Translations under genes and position numbers: made by a program
Notes under the pieces: generated by a model
Seen by the model: only the letters and a program-made list of their open reading frames with translations
Told to the model about the DNA's origin: nothing
The model's database searches: none
Shown here: positions 42,048-49,647 of the stretch, one piece after another
How positions within the stretch are numbered: position 1 is the stretch's first letter
How the letters are laid out: the number at the start of each line of letters is the position of its first letter
Assembly: GCA_027391075.1 (NCBI GenBank)
Contig: DAHYHI010000135.1
Coordinates: 1-64,000, forward strand
From: JAJZAM01 sp027391075
GTDB taxonomy: Bacteria > Actinomycetota > Acidimicrobiia > Acidimicrobiales > Palsa-688
Direction of reading: 5' to 3'
Length of the DNA: 64,000 bases

Positions 42048-42053
42048 TATACT
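42048..42053 (+). promoter_or_regulatory. -10 box for the riboswitch-thrC transcript
   Basis: TATACT lies about 10 bases before the 5' end of the SAM aptamer, the distance expected between a -10 hexamer and the transcription start. No clear -35 element was seen. Confidence 0.5.
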
Positions 42054-42062
42054 TTGATCCAA

Positions 42063-42156
42063 CATCATCCAGAGCGGCAGAGGGACGGGCCCTGTGAAGC
42101 CGCGGCAACCAGCTCTTCTTCGTGGGGGCTAGGTGCCAATGCCCGGTTCGATGACG
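42063..42156 (+). ncRNA. SAM riboswitch (SAM-I/SAM-IV clan) upstream of thrC
   Basis: The S-box core is plain: AGAGCGGCAGAGGGACGGGC, CCTGTGAAGCCGCGGCAACC and AGGTGCCAATGCCC. P1 can form between TCATC (42065-42069) and GATGA (42150-42154). The 3' strand of P1 follows almost directly after the GGTGCCAAT segment, leaving no room for a P4 helix, which suggests SAM-IV, the actinobacterial variant. The ribosome-binding site AGGAGG (42164-42169) lies 10 bases beyond P1, so translational control of thrC by S-adenosylmethionine is likely. Confidence 0.85.
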
Positions 42157-42177
42157 CCGCACCAGGAGGAAGAACAA

Positions 42178-43419
42178 GTGCCTTATGTAAACGGTCTGCG
42201 ATGCCGGGAATGCCATCGCGAGTACCCGGCCGCAGCCTTGCACGTTTGCGAGTGGTGCTTCGGCCCGCTCGAAGTCGTGTACGACTACGAGGCGGTAGCC
42301 GCCTCTATCAGCCGGGAGAAGATAGCCGCCGGACCCCTTTCTATCTGGCGTTACGCCGACCTGCTGCCGGCGTCCGCCGAGGGGGCGGTCAGTTTGGGAG
42401 CGGGTTTCACCCCACTCGTCCGGGCGGACCGTCTCGGGGCAGAGCTCGGCTTGGGGGAGCTGTGGATAAAGAACGACACGCTCAACCCAACGGGATCGTT
42501 CAAGGACAGGGTCGTCTCGGTGGCCCTAACCAAAGCCCAGGAGCTCGGCTTCAAAGTGGCGGCGTGCGCGTCGACGGGCAACCTTGCCAACTCGGTGGCT
42601 GCTCACGCCGCCCACGCAGGGATGGAGTCGGTCGTTTTCATACCCTCGAATCTCGAAGCCGGGAAAGTTGTAACGACGGCGGTCTTCGGAGGCCGGCTCA
42701 TAGCAGTCGACGGTAACTACGACGACGTCAACAGGCTCTGCGCCGAGCTGGCGGGCGAGCACCCATCTTGGGCTTTTGTGAACGTCAATGTTCGCACCTA
42801 CTACGCAGAGGGCTCTAAAACCCTCGCGTTCGAGATCGCAGAACAGCTCGGCTGGCAGGCACCCGACCACGTGGTTGTCCCCGTCGCCTCGGGCAGCCAG
42901 CTCACCAAGGTGGCGAAAGGCTTCAAGGAGCTCTGGCAGGTCGGCCTCCTCGACGAGGAGCCTCACGTCAAGGTGTCGGGCGCCCAAGCGAGCGGATGCT
43001 CCCCTGTGGCGTCAGCCTTCGCTGCAGGGAGAAACGTCGTGAAGCCCGTTAAGCCGGACACTATTGCGAAGTCGCTTGCCATCGGCAACCCGGCGGACGG
43101 CTCTTATGCAATCGACGCAGTGCGGAGCTCTGGAGGCGGCTTCGGATCGGTCAGCGACGAGGAGATCGTCGACGCTATCCGTCTCCTCGCCCGTACAGAG
43201 GGCATCTTCGCCGAGACCGCTGGGGGAGTGACGATAGCGTCTTTGATCCAGCTCGCCAACACCGGCGTGGTCGGCTCCGGCGAGCGGGTGGTGGCGCTCG
43301 TCACGGGTAACGGGCTGAAGACCATCGATGCCGTCGCCCCGTATTGCGGGCCGACCGCCACTATCGCACCGACACTGGACGCATTCGCTGCGGCCGTAGA
43401 CATACCCACGGAGGCCTGA
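42178..43419 (+). CDS. thrC: threonine synthase
   Basis: This 413-residue PLP enzyme has an N-terminal zinc-ribbon-like segment (CRECHREYPAAALHVCEWCF), then LGAGFTPLVRADRLG, the PLP lysine in LNPTGSFKDRVVSVALTKA, CASTGNLANSVAAHAAHAGM and the glycine-rich VVPVASGSQLTKVAKGF. It converts O-phosphohomoserine to threonine. GTG 42178 is chosen for its spacing of 8 bases from AGGAGG. The gene is under a SAM riboswitch, tying threonine and methionine branches together. A sulfur-carrier gene follows 2 bases after its stop. Confidence 0.92.
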   Translation: MPYVNGLRCRECHREYPAAALHVCEWCFGPLEVVYDYEAVAASISREKIAAGPLSIWRYADLLPASAEGAVSLGAGFTPLVRADRLGAELGLGELWIKNDTLNPTGSFKDRVVSVALTKAQELGFKVAACASTGNLANSVAAHAAHAGMESVVFIPSNLEAGKVVTTAVFGGRLIAVDGNYDDVNRLCAELAGEHPSWAFVNVNVRTYYAEGSKTLAFEIAEQLGWQAPDHVVVPVASGSQLTKVAKGFKELWQVGLLDEEPHVKVSGAQASGCSPVASAFAAGRNVVKPVKPDTIAKSLAIGNPADGSYAIDAVRSSGGGFGSVSDEEIVDAIRLLARTEGIFAETAGGVTIASLIQLANTGVVGSGERVVALVTGNGLKTIDAVAPYCGPTATIAPTLDAFAAAVDIPTEA

Positions 43420-43421
43420 AC

Positions 43422-43697
43422 ATGGCTGTGACCATTCGCATCCCAACCCAACTTCGTCCCTTAGCCGGTGGCAACGCAACGGTTCAGGTCGAGGCTGGCA
43501 CCGTCGGCTCGGCTCTCGCCGGGCTCGAAGCCGCCCACCCCGGATTCTCCGAACGGATCTTCGACGACAACGGGGAGTTGCGCCGTTTCGTGAACGTGTT
43601 CGTGGCTGACGAGGACATCCGTTTCCTCGAGGGCCTAGACACACCCGTTGCGGACAAATCGACCCTTTCGATCATTCCTGCGGTGGCCGGCGGATAG
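43422..43697 (+). CDS. MoaD/ThiS-family sulfur-carrier protein
   Basis: The 91-residue ubiquitin-fold protein, AVTIRIPTQLRPLAGGNATV, ends SIIPAVAGG, with the C-terminal Gly-Gly that is thiocarboxylated. ATG lies 2 bases after the thrC stop. Proteins like this supply sulfur for molybdopterin or, as CysO, for cysteine synthesis. Pairing with thrC in a SAM-controlled unit argues for a sulfur amino acid role rather than molybdopterin (inference). A second MoaD-like gene exists at 48645-48953. Confidence 0.88.
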   Translation: MAVTIRIPTQLRPLAGGNATVQVEAGTVGSALAGLEAAHPGFSERIFDDNGELRRFVNVFVADEDIRFLEGLDTPVADKSTLSIIPAVAGG

Positions 43698-43735
43698 GCC
43701 GAGGCGGATTTTTTCCCCAAGATTGGCGTCCTGTG

Positions 43736-43764
43736 TTGCATTAGCCCGCCAGAGGCGGTTAACT
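43736..43764 (+). promoter_or_regulatory. sigma-70-type promoter of groEL
   Basis: TTGCAT (43736-43741) and TTAACT (43759-43764) are separated by 17 bases. They lie directly upstream of the CIRCE operator, as is usual for heat-shock promoters under HrcA. Confidence 0.6.
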
Positions 43765-43765
43765 G

Positions 43766-43792
43766 TTAGCACTCGACACATGAGAGTGCTAA
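43766..43792 (+). promoter_or_regulatory. CIRCE operator (HrcA-binding site)
   Basis: TTAGCACTC, nine spacer bases, then GAGTGCTAA match the CIRCE consensus exactly. It lies 44 bases before the groEL start and just after the promoter. HrcA is expected to repress groEL in the absence of heat stress; hrcA is not in the window. Confidence 0.97.
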
Positions 43793-43836
43793 CAAGTACT
43801 AGACCAGGTTGACCCAACGGAGGGATCAAGACACCG

Positions 43837-45459
43837 ATGCCCAAACTGATTGCTTTTGACGAAAACGCACGACGTGCACTAGAGAGTGGGATGAACCAGC
43901 TCGCCGACGCGGTGCGGGTTACCCTAGGACCTAAGGGACGTAACGTCGTGTTGGAGAAGAAGTGGGGTGCTCCCACTATCACCAACGACGGCGTCTCGAT
44001 CGCCAAGGAGATCGAGCTCGAGGACCCCTACGAGAAGATAGGGGCAGATCTGGTCAAAGAGGTCGCCAAGAAGACCGACGACGTCGCTGGTGACGGCACG
44101 ACGACCGCAACCGTTCTCGCCTGGGCGCTCGTGCGCGAAGGCCTACGAAACGTTGCCGCCGGTGCCAACCCGATGTCACTCAAGAAGGGCATCGAGGCTG
44201 CCGTCGAGGCCGCCACTTCTTCCCTGAAGGCCATCTCGCGCGAGACGGAAACCCGCGAGCAGATCTCCCAGGTGGCCTCCATCTCGGCGGCCGACACAGA
44301 GATCGGTGACCTCATCTCGGAGGCGATCAGCAAGGTCGGCAAGGACGGGGTCATCACCGTAGAAGAGTCCCAGACCTTCGGAATGGACCTCGAGCTCGTA
44401 GAGGGCATGCGCTTCGACAAGGGCTACATCGCCCCATACTTCGCAACTGACACGGAGCGCATGGAGGCGGTCCTCGAAGACGCCTACATCCTGCTCGTAG
44501 GCTCGAAGATATCCGCTGTGCGCGACCTGCTCCCACTGTTGGAGAAAGTCATGCAGTCGGCCCGTCCCCTGGTCATCATCGCCGAGGATGTCGAAGGCGA
44601 GGCCCTGGCGACCCTGGTCGTCAATAAGATCCGCGGAACCTTCAAGAGCGTTGCTATCAAGGCCCCCGGCTTTGGCGAGCGCCGCAAGGCGATGTTGCAG
44701 GACATAGCGATCCTGACCGGTGGCCAGGTAGTCACCGAAGAGGTCGGGCTCAAGCTTGAGAACACCACCCTCGACCTGCTCGGTCGTGCCCGTAAGGTGG
44801 TCGTAACCAAGGATGAGACCACCATCGTCGAAGGTGCCGGCGACGAGGCCGACATCAAGGGCCGTATCAGCCAGATCAAGACCGAGATCGACAACACCGA
44901 CTCTGACTACGATCGCGAGAAGCTCCAGGAGCGTCTTGCGAAACTGTCCGGCGGCGTCGCAGTCATCAAGGTTGGGGCTGCCACCGAGGTGGAGCTCAAG
45001 GAGAAGAAGCACCGCATCGAGGACGCCGTTTCGACCACGAAGGCAGCCGTCGAGGAGGGCGTCGTGCCCGGCGGTGGCGTTGCCTTGCTGCGTTCGCAGG
45101 CTGCGATCCTAGACCGGGCTCAGAAGCTCGAAGGCGATGAGGCGACCGGCGCTCGTATCGTGGCCCGTGCCGTGGAAGAGCCGCTGAAGCAGATCGCCAT
45201 CAACGCAGGTCTCGAAGGCGGCGTCGTCGTCGAGAAGGTCAAGGCTCTAACCAACCCCGCTGACGGCCTCAACGCCGCTACAGGCGAGTACGAGGACCTC
45301 TTCGCTGCCGGTGTGATCGACGCAGCGAAGGTGACCCGCTCCGCGCTGCAGAACGCTGCCTCGATAGCGGCGCTGTTCCTGACCACCGAGGCTGTCATAG
45401 TCGACAAGCCGGAGAAGGAAGCTCCCGCAATGCCGGGCGGCGGAATGGACGACTTCTAG
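43837..45459 (+). CDS. groEL: 60-kDa chaperonin GroEL
   Basis: The 540-residue type I chaperonin has VTLGPKGRNVVLEKKWGAPT, the ATPase motif DDVAGDGTTTATVLAWALVR, SISAADTEIGDLISEA, APGFGERRKAMLQDIAILTG and VPGGGVALLR. It ends MPGGGMDDF without a long Gly-Met tail, the pattern of actinobacterial GroEL2. It folds client proteins in a barrel capped by GroES. No groES is adjacent; it is probably a separate copy from an operon groES-groEL1 (inference). Controlled by CIRCE. Confidence 0.97.
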   Translation: MPKLIAFDENARRALESGMNQLADAVRVTLGPKGRNVVLEKKWGAPTITNDGVSIAKEIELEDPYEKIGADLVKEVAKKTDDVAGDGTTTATVLAWALVREGLRNVAAGANPMSLKKGIEAAVEAATSSLKAISRETETREQISQVASISAADTEIGDLISEAISKVGKDGVITVEESQTFGMDLELVEGMRFDKGYIAPYFATDTERMEAVLEDAYILLVGSKISAVRDLLPLLEKVMQSARPLVIIAEDVEGEALATLVVNKIRGTFKSVAIKAPGFGERRKAMLQDIAILTGGQVVTEEVGLKLENTTLDLLGRARKVVVTKDETTIVEGAGDEADIKGRISQIKTEIDNTDSDYDREKLQERLAKLSGGVAVIKVGAATEVELKEKKHRIEDAVSTTKAAVEEGVVPGGGVALLRSQAAILDRAQKLEGDEATGARIVARAVEEPLKQIAINAGLEGGVVVEKVKALTNPADGLNAATGEYEDLFAAGVIDAAKVTRSALQNAASIAALFLTTEAVIVDKPEKEAPAMPGGGMDDF

Positions 45460-45472
45460 ATCTTCCGTCGAT

Positions 45473-45494
45473 GCGGGGGCCTTTCAGGCTCCGC
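45473..45494 (+). terminator. imperfect hairpin after groEL
   Basis: GCGGGGGCCT pairs with AGGCTCCGC across a TTC loop, with one bulge, 14 bases after the groEL stop. No T run follows. The position suits termination, but the structure is modest. Confidence 0.4.
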
Positions 45495-45713
45495 GCAAGT
45501 GCTTTCCAAAAGGGCCGGACTGCGTTCCGATCCCGACCTGTCTTACAGCGAGCTCCGCTTAGATCCGAGCTTCAGTTGTACGTCAGGCTGGGCGGGACAG
45601 GTCCGGCCCTTGCCGTCCACCAGGTGATGCAGTAATTCCCCCGGTGATCTCGTCGTGGACGTTTGTCGTGAGCGGTTTGTCGTGAGCGCGGAGGATAGTA
45701 GGGAAGCTTTCCC

Positions 45714-45719
45714 TAGATT
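45714..45719 (+). promoter_or_regulatory. -10 box of a probable leaderless hemQ transcript
   Basis: TAGATT lies 6 bases before ATG 45726, and no Shine-Dalgarno is present. Transcription would start at or next to the ATG. A GGGAAGCTTTCCC palindrome overlaps its upstream edge. Confidence 0.4.
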
Positions 45720-45725
45720 GGTGCA

Positions 45726-46436
45726 ATGAGCGAAACGCTGAAACCGTCGGTCGGCTGGGGTGTCCTGCACCTGTTCTGCAAGGTGGGCCCCGAAACCGAC
45801 GCTCAGGCAGTGATAGCAGCGGTCAAGCAGACCGACGGGGCAGGGTCGGGTGGGCCGGAAGCAGGCGGCGACCACCAGGTGGTGTGCTTCTCGGTCCTGG
45901 GCCACAAAGCGGACCTGGGGTTCTTGGCTATCGGCCCCGACCTCGTGACGCTCAGGCGTTTCCAGACGGCGCTGCAGCGGGCCGGTCTGGTCGTAGCCGA
46001 CTCGTACGTTTCGCTGACCGAGGTGTCGGAGTACGCGAAGGGCATGCCGGAGGAGCATGTGCGGGCACGGCTTGAGCCCAAGCTGCCACCCGACGGCAAG
46101 CGAGCGATTTGCTTCTACCCGATGTCCAAGCGGCGCGGGGAGGGTGACAACTGGTACCGCCTCGACTTCGACGAGCGCAAGCGGCTGATGATCGAGCACG
46201 GCACTTCAGGGCGGCGTTTCGCTGGCCGAGTTATCCAGCTTGTCACCGGCTCGGCCGGCCTCGATGACTTCGAGTGGGGAGTGACCCTCTTCGGGGTTCA
46301 CCCAGACGACCTCAAAGAGACCGTCTACGCTATGCGCTTCGACGAGGCCTCAGCTCTCTACGGCGAGTTCGGTCCCTTCTACGCAGGGGTAGTCGCCAGC
46401 GCCGAGGAGGCACTCCGAGACGTCGGCCTGATCTGA
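45726..46436 (+). CDS. hemQ: coproheme decarboxylase HemQ (chlorite-dismutase family)
   Basis: The 236-residue protein has VSEYAKGMPEEHVRARLEPK, YPMSKRRGEGDNWYRLDFDE, the proximal-His helix LMIEHGTSGRRFAGRVIQLV and WGVTLFGVHPDDLKETVYAM, all HemQ signatures. HemQ oxidatively decarboxylates coproheme to heme b, the last step of the coproporphyrin-dependent pathway of actinobacteria and firmicutes. It stands apart from the main heme cluster at 53168-60556. HemG/HemY and the ferrochelatase are not in the window. The promoter looks leaderless. Confidence 0.93.
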   Translation: MSETLKPSVGWGVLHLFCKVGPETDAQAVIAAVKQTDGAGSGGPEAGGDHQVVCFSVLGHKADLGFLAIGPDLVTLRRFQTALQRAGLVVADSYVSLTEVSEYAKGMPEEHVRARLEPKLPPDGKRAICFYPMSKRRGEGDNWYRLDFDERKRLMIEHGTSGRRFAGRVIQLVTGSAGLDDFEWGVTLFGVHPDDLKETVYAMRFDEASALYGEFGPFYAGVVASAEEALRDVGLI

Positions 46437-46446
46437 GATCTGACTG

Positions 46447-46465
46447 GGCCGGGCCGTCCCCGGCC
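46447..46465. terminator. hairpin between convergent hemQ and the carboxyltransferase gene
   Basis: GGCCGGG (46447-46453) pairs with CCCGGCC (46459-46465) around a 5-base loop, 10 bases after the hemQ stop. No T tract follows. It may act in both directions. Confidence 0.45.
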
Positions 46466-46503
46466 ACTTGCGCGAACCTCGGCCCTACGAGGGGCCGCCC
46501 TAC

Positions 46504-46532
46504 AAGGGCCCGTTGCTATAAGGGCCCGTTGC
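46504..46532. repeat. 13-bp direct repeat spanning the carboxyltransferase stop codon
   Basis: AAGGGCCCGTTGC occurs at 46504-46516 and 46520-46532. The second copy encodes the last residues (GNGPL) of the carboxyltransferase and the first lies beyond its stop, so a small duplication has touched the gene's end. Confidence 0.85.
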
Positions 46533-47889
46533 CGTGCTTTCGGGCCGCCAGACGCTCCCGCTTCGTGGCGAGCAGATCCAACGCTCGGGCGACGGCCACC
46601 CGGGTATCTGCAGGGTCGATCACCGAATCGACGAACCCCCGTTCGGCGGCTACGTAAGGATTGAGGTAGGTCTCTTCGTAGTCCACCGCTAGGCGCGCCT
46701 GAGTCTCGGGATCCTCCCGGCGGTGCAGGATCTGCACCGCCCCCGCTGCTCCCATGACCGCAACCTGAGCGGACGGCCACGCCAGGCAGACGTCGTTGCC
46801 CATGCCTTTGGAGTCCATGACGATGTAAGCCCCGCCGAAAGCCTTGCGCAGGATGAGACACACCCTGGGCACTGTCGCTTGCGCGTAGGAGAACACCAAT
46901 TGGGCGCCGTGGCGGATCATCCCCCGCCACTCAAGATCCTTCCCGGGCATGAAACCTGGCGTGTCCACCAGCGTGAGCAGAGGCAAGTTGAAAGCGTCGC
47001 AGAACGCAACGAAGCGAGCCCCTTTTTGTGAGGCTGCGATGTCGAGAGTCCCGGCCATCGACTGCGGCTGGTTCGCCACTACCCCCACCGGCCTCCCGTC
47101 TACGTGACACAGGGCCGTTACCAGCTGGGGGGCCCAGCCGGAGCGCAACTCAAGGAGCTCCCCGTCGTCGGCCAAGGCTTCCACGACCCTCCTCACGTCA
47201 TAGGATCCGGTGGGGCTTGCCGGCAGCAGGTCGCGCAGCTGTGGTGTCTTACGCCACGAGGGATCCTGGGTTGCCCGGCGTGGCGGCATCTCGTCCACGT
47301 GGTCCGGTAGGTAGGCGAGGAGGCAGTCGGTTGCGTCCAAGGCGCCCTCGACGTCGTCGGCGACGAGCGCAGCCACGCCCGACTGGCGCGCGTGAACACC
47401 TTGACCTCCCAGCTGTGTAGACGTCACGTGCTGGCCGGTTAGTTGCGCTACTGCAGCAGGGCCCGATACATAGGCGACCGCCTCGGTGGTCATGACCACG
47501 GCGTCGGCGAGACCGAGGAGCAAGGCTGGCCCTGACAGCGCAAGACCGTAGGAGACGACGATTACAGGAACGATCCCTGAGCACAACGCCATTGCCTTGG
47601 CCGCCTTCCCCCACCCGTCTAGCGAAGCAACACCCTCGAAGACGTCCGCCCCGGAGGAAGCCAGCACGACCACAAGCGGAAGGCGCTGCTGGAGTGCCAT
47701 CGCAGCGGCCGCTGCGATGGTCTCGCTGTCCGAGTTCGACAGAGCCCCGCGGCGGACCTCGGCGTCGAGGGAGACGGAGACTACCCTGCGGCCGGACGGT
47801 TCCAAGGCGACGAGGCCAGCACGGGTGCCGCCCGGGACTCCGGCCCGCAGGGACAGCTGGGTGGCCTGGATCGAAGCGTCTAAAGGCAC
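46516..47889 (-). CDS. acyl-CoA carboxylase carboxyltransferase (beta) subunit, short divergent form
   Basis: The 457-residue protein has both crotonase-like halves. The N-half includes LDGWGKAAKAMALCSGIVPV. The C-half includes VGVVANQPQSMAGTLDIAAS, FCDAFNLPLLTLVDTPGFMP, GMIRHGAQLVFSYAQATVPR, RKAFGGAYIVMDSKGMGNDV and WPSAQVAVMGAAGAVQIL. It transfers carboxyl from biotin to an acyl-CoA. Typical PccB/AccD5 proteins have 510-540 residues and a longer N-terminus; here the first ~60 residues are missing or replaced. GTG 47889 overlaps the end of the phosphatase gene and has AGGAG 11 bases upstream. No biotin carboxylase gene is adjacent. Confidence 0.85.
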   Translation of the reverse strand: MPLDASIQATQLSLRAGVPGGTRAGLVALEPSGRRVVSVSLDAEVRRGALSNSDSETIAAAAAMALQQRLPLVVVLASSGADVFEGVASLDGWGKAAKAMALCSGIVPVIVVSYGLALSGPALLLGLADAVVMTTEAVAYVSGPAAVAQLTGQHVTSTQLGGQGVHARQSGVAALVADDVEGALDATDCLLAYLPDHVDEMPPRRATQDPSWRKTPQLRDLLPASPTGSYDVRRVVEALADDGELLELRSGWAPQLVTALCHVDGRPVGVVANQPQSMAGTLDIAASQKGARFVAFCDAFNLPLLTLVDTPGFMPGKDLEWRGMIRHGAQLVFSYAQATVPRVCLILRKAFGGAYIVMDSKGMGNDVCLAWPSAQVAVMGAAGAVQILHRREDPETQARLAVDYEETYLNPYVAAERGFVDSVIDPADTRVAVARALDLLATKRERLAARKHGNGPL

Positions 47890-48569
47890 GCGCAGTGAGA
47901 CTCCTGGGAGGCGCCTCCTGTTACCGGCTTGGGTTGAGCCTGCCCGCCGTCGAAGAGGCGGCCCGGTTCGCCCTCGGTTCCGTCGCACAGCTCGACCCAG
48001 TCCGAGAGGAGGAACTGGCCGTCCAAGTCGACCCATCCGCCTGAGAGGTGTCCTACGGGCAGGTGTGCCATGCCGGACCTGCGCCGCAGCGATCGGAGCA
48101 CCCCTCCGTGGGTCACTACCAGCGCCCGCCTGCGCCCGGCCTGTGCGACTATCTCGCCTACCCGGCTTAGAGCCTTCAGAGTTCTAGTGTCAAAGTCATC
48201 CAAAGACTCACCTCCTGGTGACGTCGCCCCCTCGTCGGAGGTGAAGGCGGCGAACTCCTCCGGCCATCTGGTCTTTATCTCGGAGGTAGTCAGGGCACTC
48301 CACTCGCCGATGTCCCGTTCCCGTAACAGCGAGTCGACGGCGAACTCCACTGGCCAGTCCCAGGCATCGGCGAGAAGCTCGCCGCTTCGGCGTGCACGCA
48401 CAAGATCCGACGTGACGATCAGGTCGAAGTTCTCCTCGCGTAGCGCCTCAGCCGCCCAGGCGCATTGCGATACTCCCAAGTCGGACAGAGGGGGGTCGGC
48501 GTGGCCTTGCCAACGTCCCTCGGCGTTCCAGGCGGTCTGAGCATGGCGTAGGAGCAGGGAGCGTGCCAC
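47880..48569 (-). CDS. histidine phosphatase (phosphoglycerate-mutase-like)
   Basis: The 229-residue protein has the phosphohistidine motif LLLRHAQTAWNAEGRWQG, LIVTSDLVRARRSGELLADA, LRERDIGEWSALT and the second catalytic His in ALVVTHGGVLRSL. The family removes phosphate from small metabolites. Possible roles include glucosyl-3-phosphoglycerate phosphatase (GpgP), which has this fold and would complete the gpgS pathway, or an alpha-ribazole-phosphatase-like function. The sequence does not settle it. Its end overlaps the carboxyltransferase start by 10 bases. Confidence 0.88.
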   Translation of the reverse strand: MARSLLLRHAQTAWNAEGRWQGHADPPLSDLGVSQCAWAAEALREENFDLIVTSDLVRARRSGELLADAWDWPVEFAVDSLLRERDIGEWSALTTSEIKTRWPEEFAAFTSDEGATSPGGESLDDFDTRTLKALSRVGEIVAQAGRRRALVVTHGGVLRSLRRRSGMAHLPVGHLSGGWVDLDGQFLLSDWVELCDGTEGEPGRLFDGGQAQPKPVTGGASQESHCACL

Positions 48570-48644
48570 CCGCCAAGGCTACCTGCACCCGGCCCACCCG
48601 TCAGCCGTAACGCACCGTCGGGTACTCCCCGGCCCAAGCGTCGG

Positions 48645-48953
48645 ATGGCTAAGTTGGTGAAAATGCACTCCGCTAGCGATGCTTCTGGGGATCCGCGCGC
48701 CGGGGGCGAGGCCGTCGCTGTCAGCCTCGTGCTGTTCGCTTCCGCTCGTCAAGCTGCGGGAGTGTCCCGGGTGGAGTTGCGAGCGGGCACAGTCGCCGAG
48801 GCCCTCGACCTAGCGGGGGGAATGTTCGGACCGGATTTCGTCGCCGTGCTGGACCGTTCGCGGGTCTGGGTGAACGGAGAGCCGGCGGCCCCGGGCACCT
48901 CACTAGTCACGGGGGACGAGGTGGCGGTGCTGCCGCCCGTCTCGGGAGGCTGA
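48645..48953 (+). CDS. MoaD-type molybdopterin synthase small subunit / sulfur carrier
   Basis: The 102-residue ubiquitin-fold protein has VSLVLFASARQAAGVSRVEL as its core start, WVNGEPAAPGTSLVTGDEVA and the C-terminus VLPPVSGG, with the Gly-Gly tail and PPVSGG ending typical of MoaD. The first ~25 residues are a low-complexity extension, so a later start is possible. MoaE and other moa genes are not nearby. The lone CoxL-like protein in this window needs molybdopterin, so a functional pool of MoaD is expected in the cell. Confidence 0.85.
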   Translation: MAKLVKMHSASDASGDPRAGGEAVAVSLVLFASARQAAGVSRVELRAGTVAEALDLAGGMFGPDFVAVLDRSRVWVNGEPAAPGTSLVTGDEVAVLPPVSGG

Positions 48954-49043
48954 CAAGCCGCTGTGTGGCGTCAACGAAGGCCGCCATCTCTTCTCTTTCG
49001 CTGACGGTAAAGGTAACGTCGTCGGGTAGCCTTTACATCCGAG

Positions 49044-49571
49044 ATGGTTGAGCTACCGCAAGTCACCGACCCCGGCTTCTTGGATGGACTCGAGACGTGG
49101 ACGTTGGAGGAGGTCCGAGCGACCCGCGACGACCTGACAGCGATCGAGACCGGCCTGTCGTACCTTCGCCGTGTCGTCCAATCCCGCCTCGACATCGCCT
49201 TGGCCGAGCACCGTCGCCGTGAGATGGGCGAGCCCGCCGGAGCGACCGGAATCGTGGAGAGACTCCCGGAGATCCTCGGGTCGAAGCTGAGAAGCTCGGG
49301 CACCGGTCGTCTCAACACCAGTTTCGTTCCCACCCGGGTTCCTGAGGATCTCGACCGCCAGCTTGAGGCGATACTTCCGGCATCGCGTGTCTCCTCGGTT
49401 TCGGACCTATCAGACGGTGACCTGACCCAGGCGCAGGAGTCTTTAACCGACTTGGAGCGGCTCGTCTCGGCTGAGAGACGGAGTGTCTTCGAGGTGATAG
49501 ACCGACTCCAAGACGAGGTCGTCCGCCGGTACAAGACGGGTGAGGCCACGGTCGACTCACTCCTCGCGTGA
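49044..49571 (+). CDS. RsiG-like c-di-GMP-responsive anti-sigma factor
   Basis: The 175-residue protein consists of two long helices. The first carries a perfect c-di-GMP signature E(x3)S(x2)R(x3)Q(x3)D: Glu35, Ser39, Arg42, Gln46, Asp50 in ETGLSYLRRVVQSRLD. The second carries the same spacing with one change: Glu138, Ser142, Arg145, Phe149 in place of Gln, Asp153. In Streptomyces, RsiG bound to c-di-GMP sequesters the sigma factor WhiG; two copies of the motif form the antiparallel coiled coil. No whiG gene is in the window. ATG 49044 has no Shine-Dalgarno, and TTACAT at 49033-49038 suggests a leaderless transcript. Confidence 0.85.
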   Translation: MVELPQVTDPGFLDGLETWTLEEVRATRDDLTAIETGLSYLRRVVQSRLDIALAEHRRREMGEPAGATGIVERLPEILGSKLRSSGTGRLNTSFVPTRVPEDLDRQLEAILPASRVSSVSDLSDGDLTQAQESLTDLERLVSAERRSVFEVIDRLQDEVVRRYKTGEATVDSLLA

Positions 49572-49647
49572 CGTGCTCCTGCGTGGGCCGGCAAGGCGCC
49601 ACCGGTTCTTGTGGCTGCGAGCGATCGGATTCCCGGGGGAAAGGTAG

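Noticed and set aside
48645..48700. tRNA-like stretch (GGATGGCTAAGTTGGTGAAA and following)
   Set aside because: It does not fold into a cloverleaf, lacks the TTCGAATC-type T-arm, and is the start of a well-supported MoaD-like gene.
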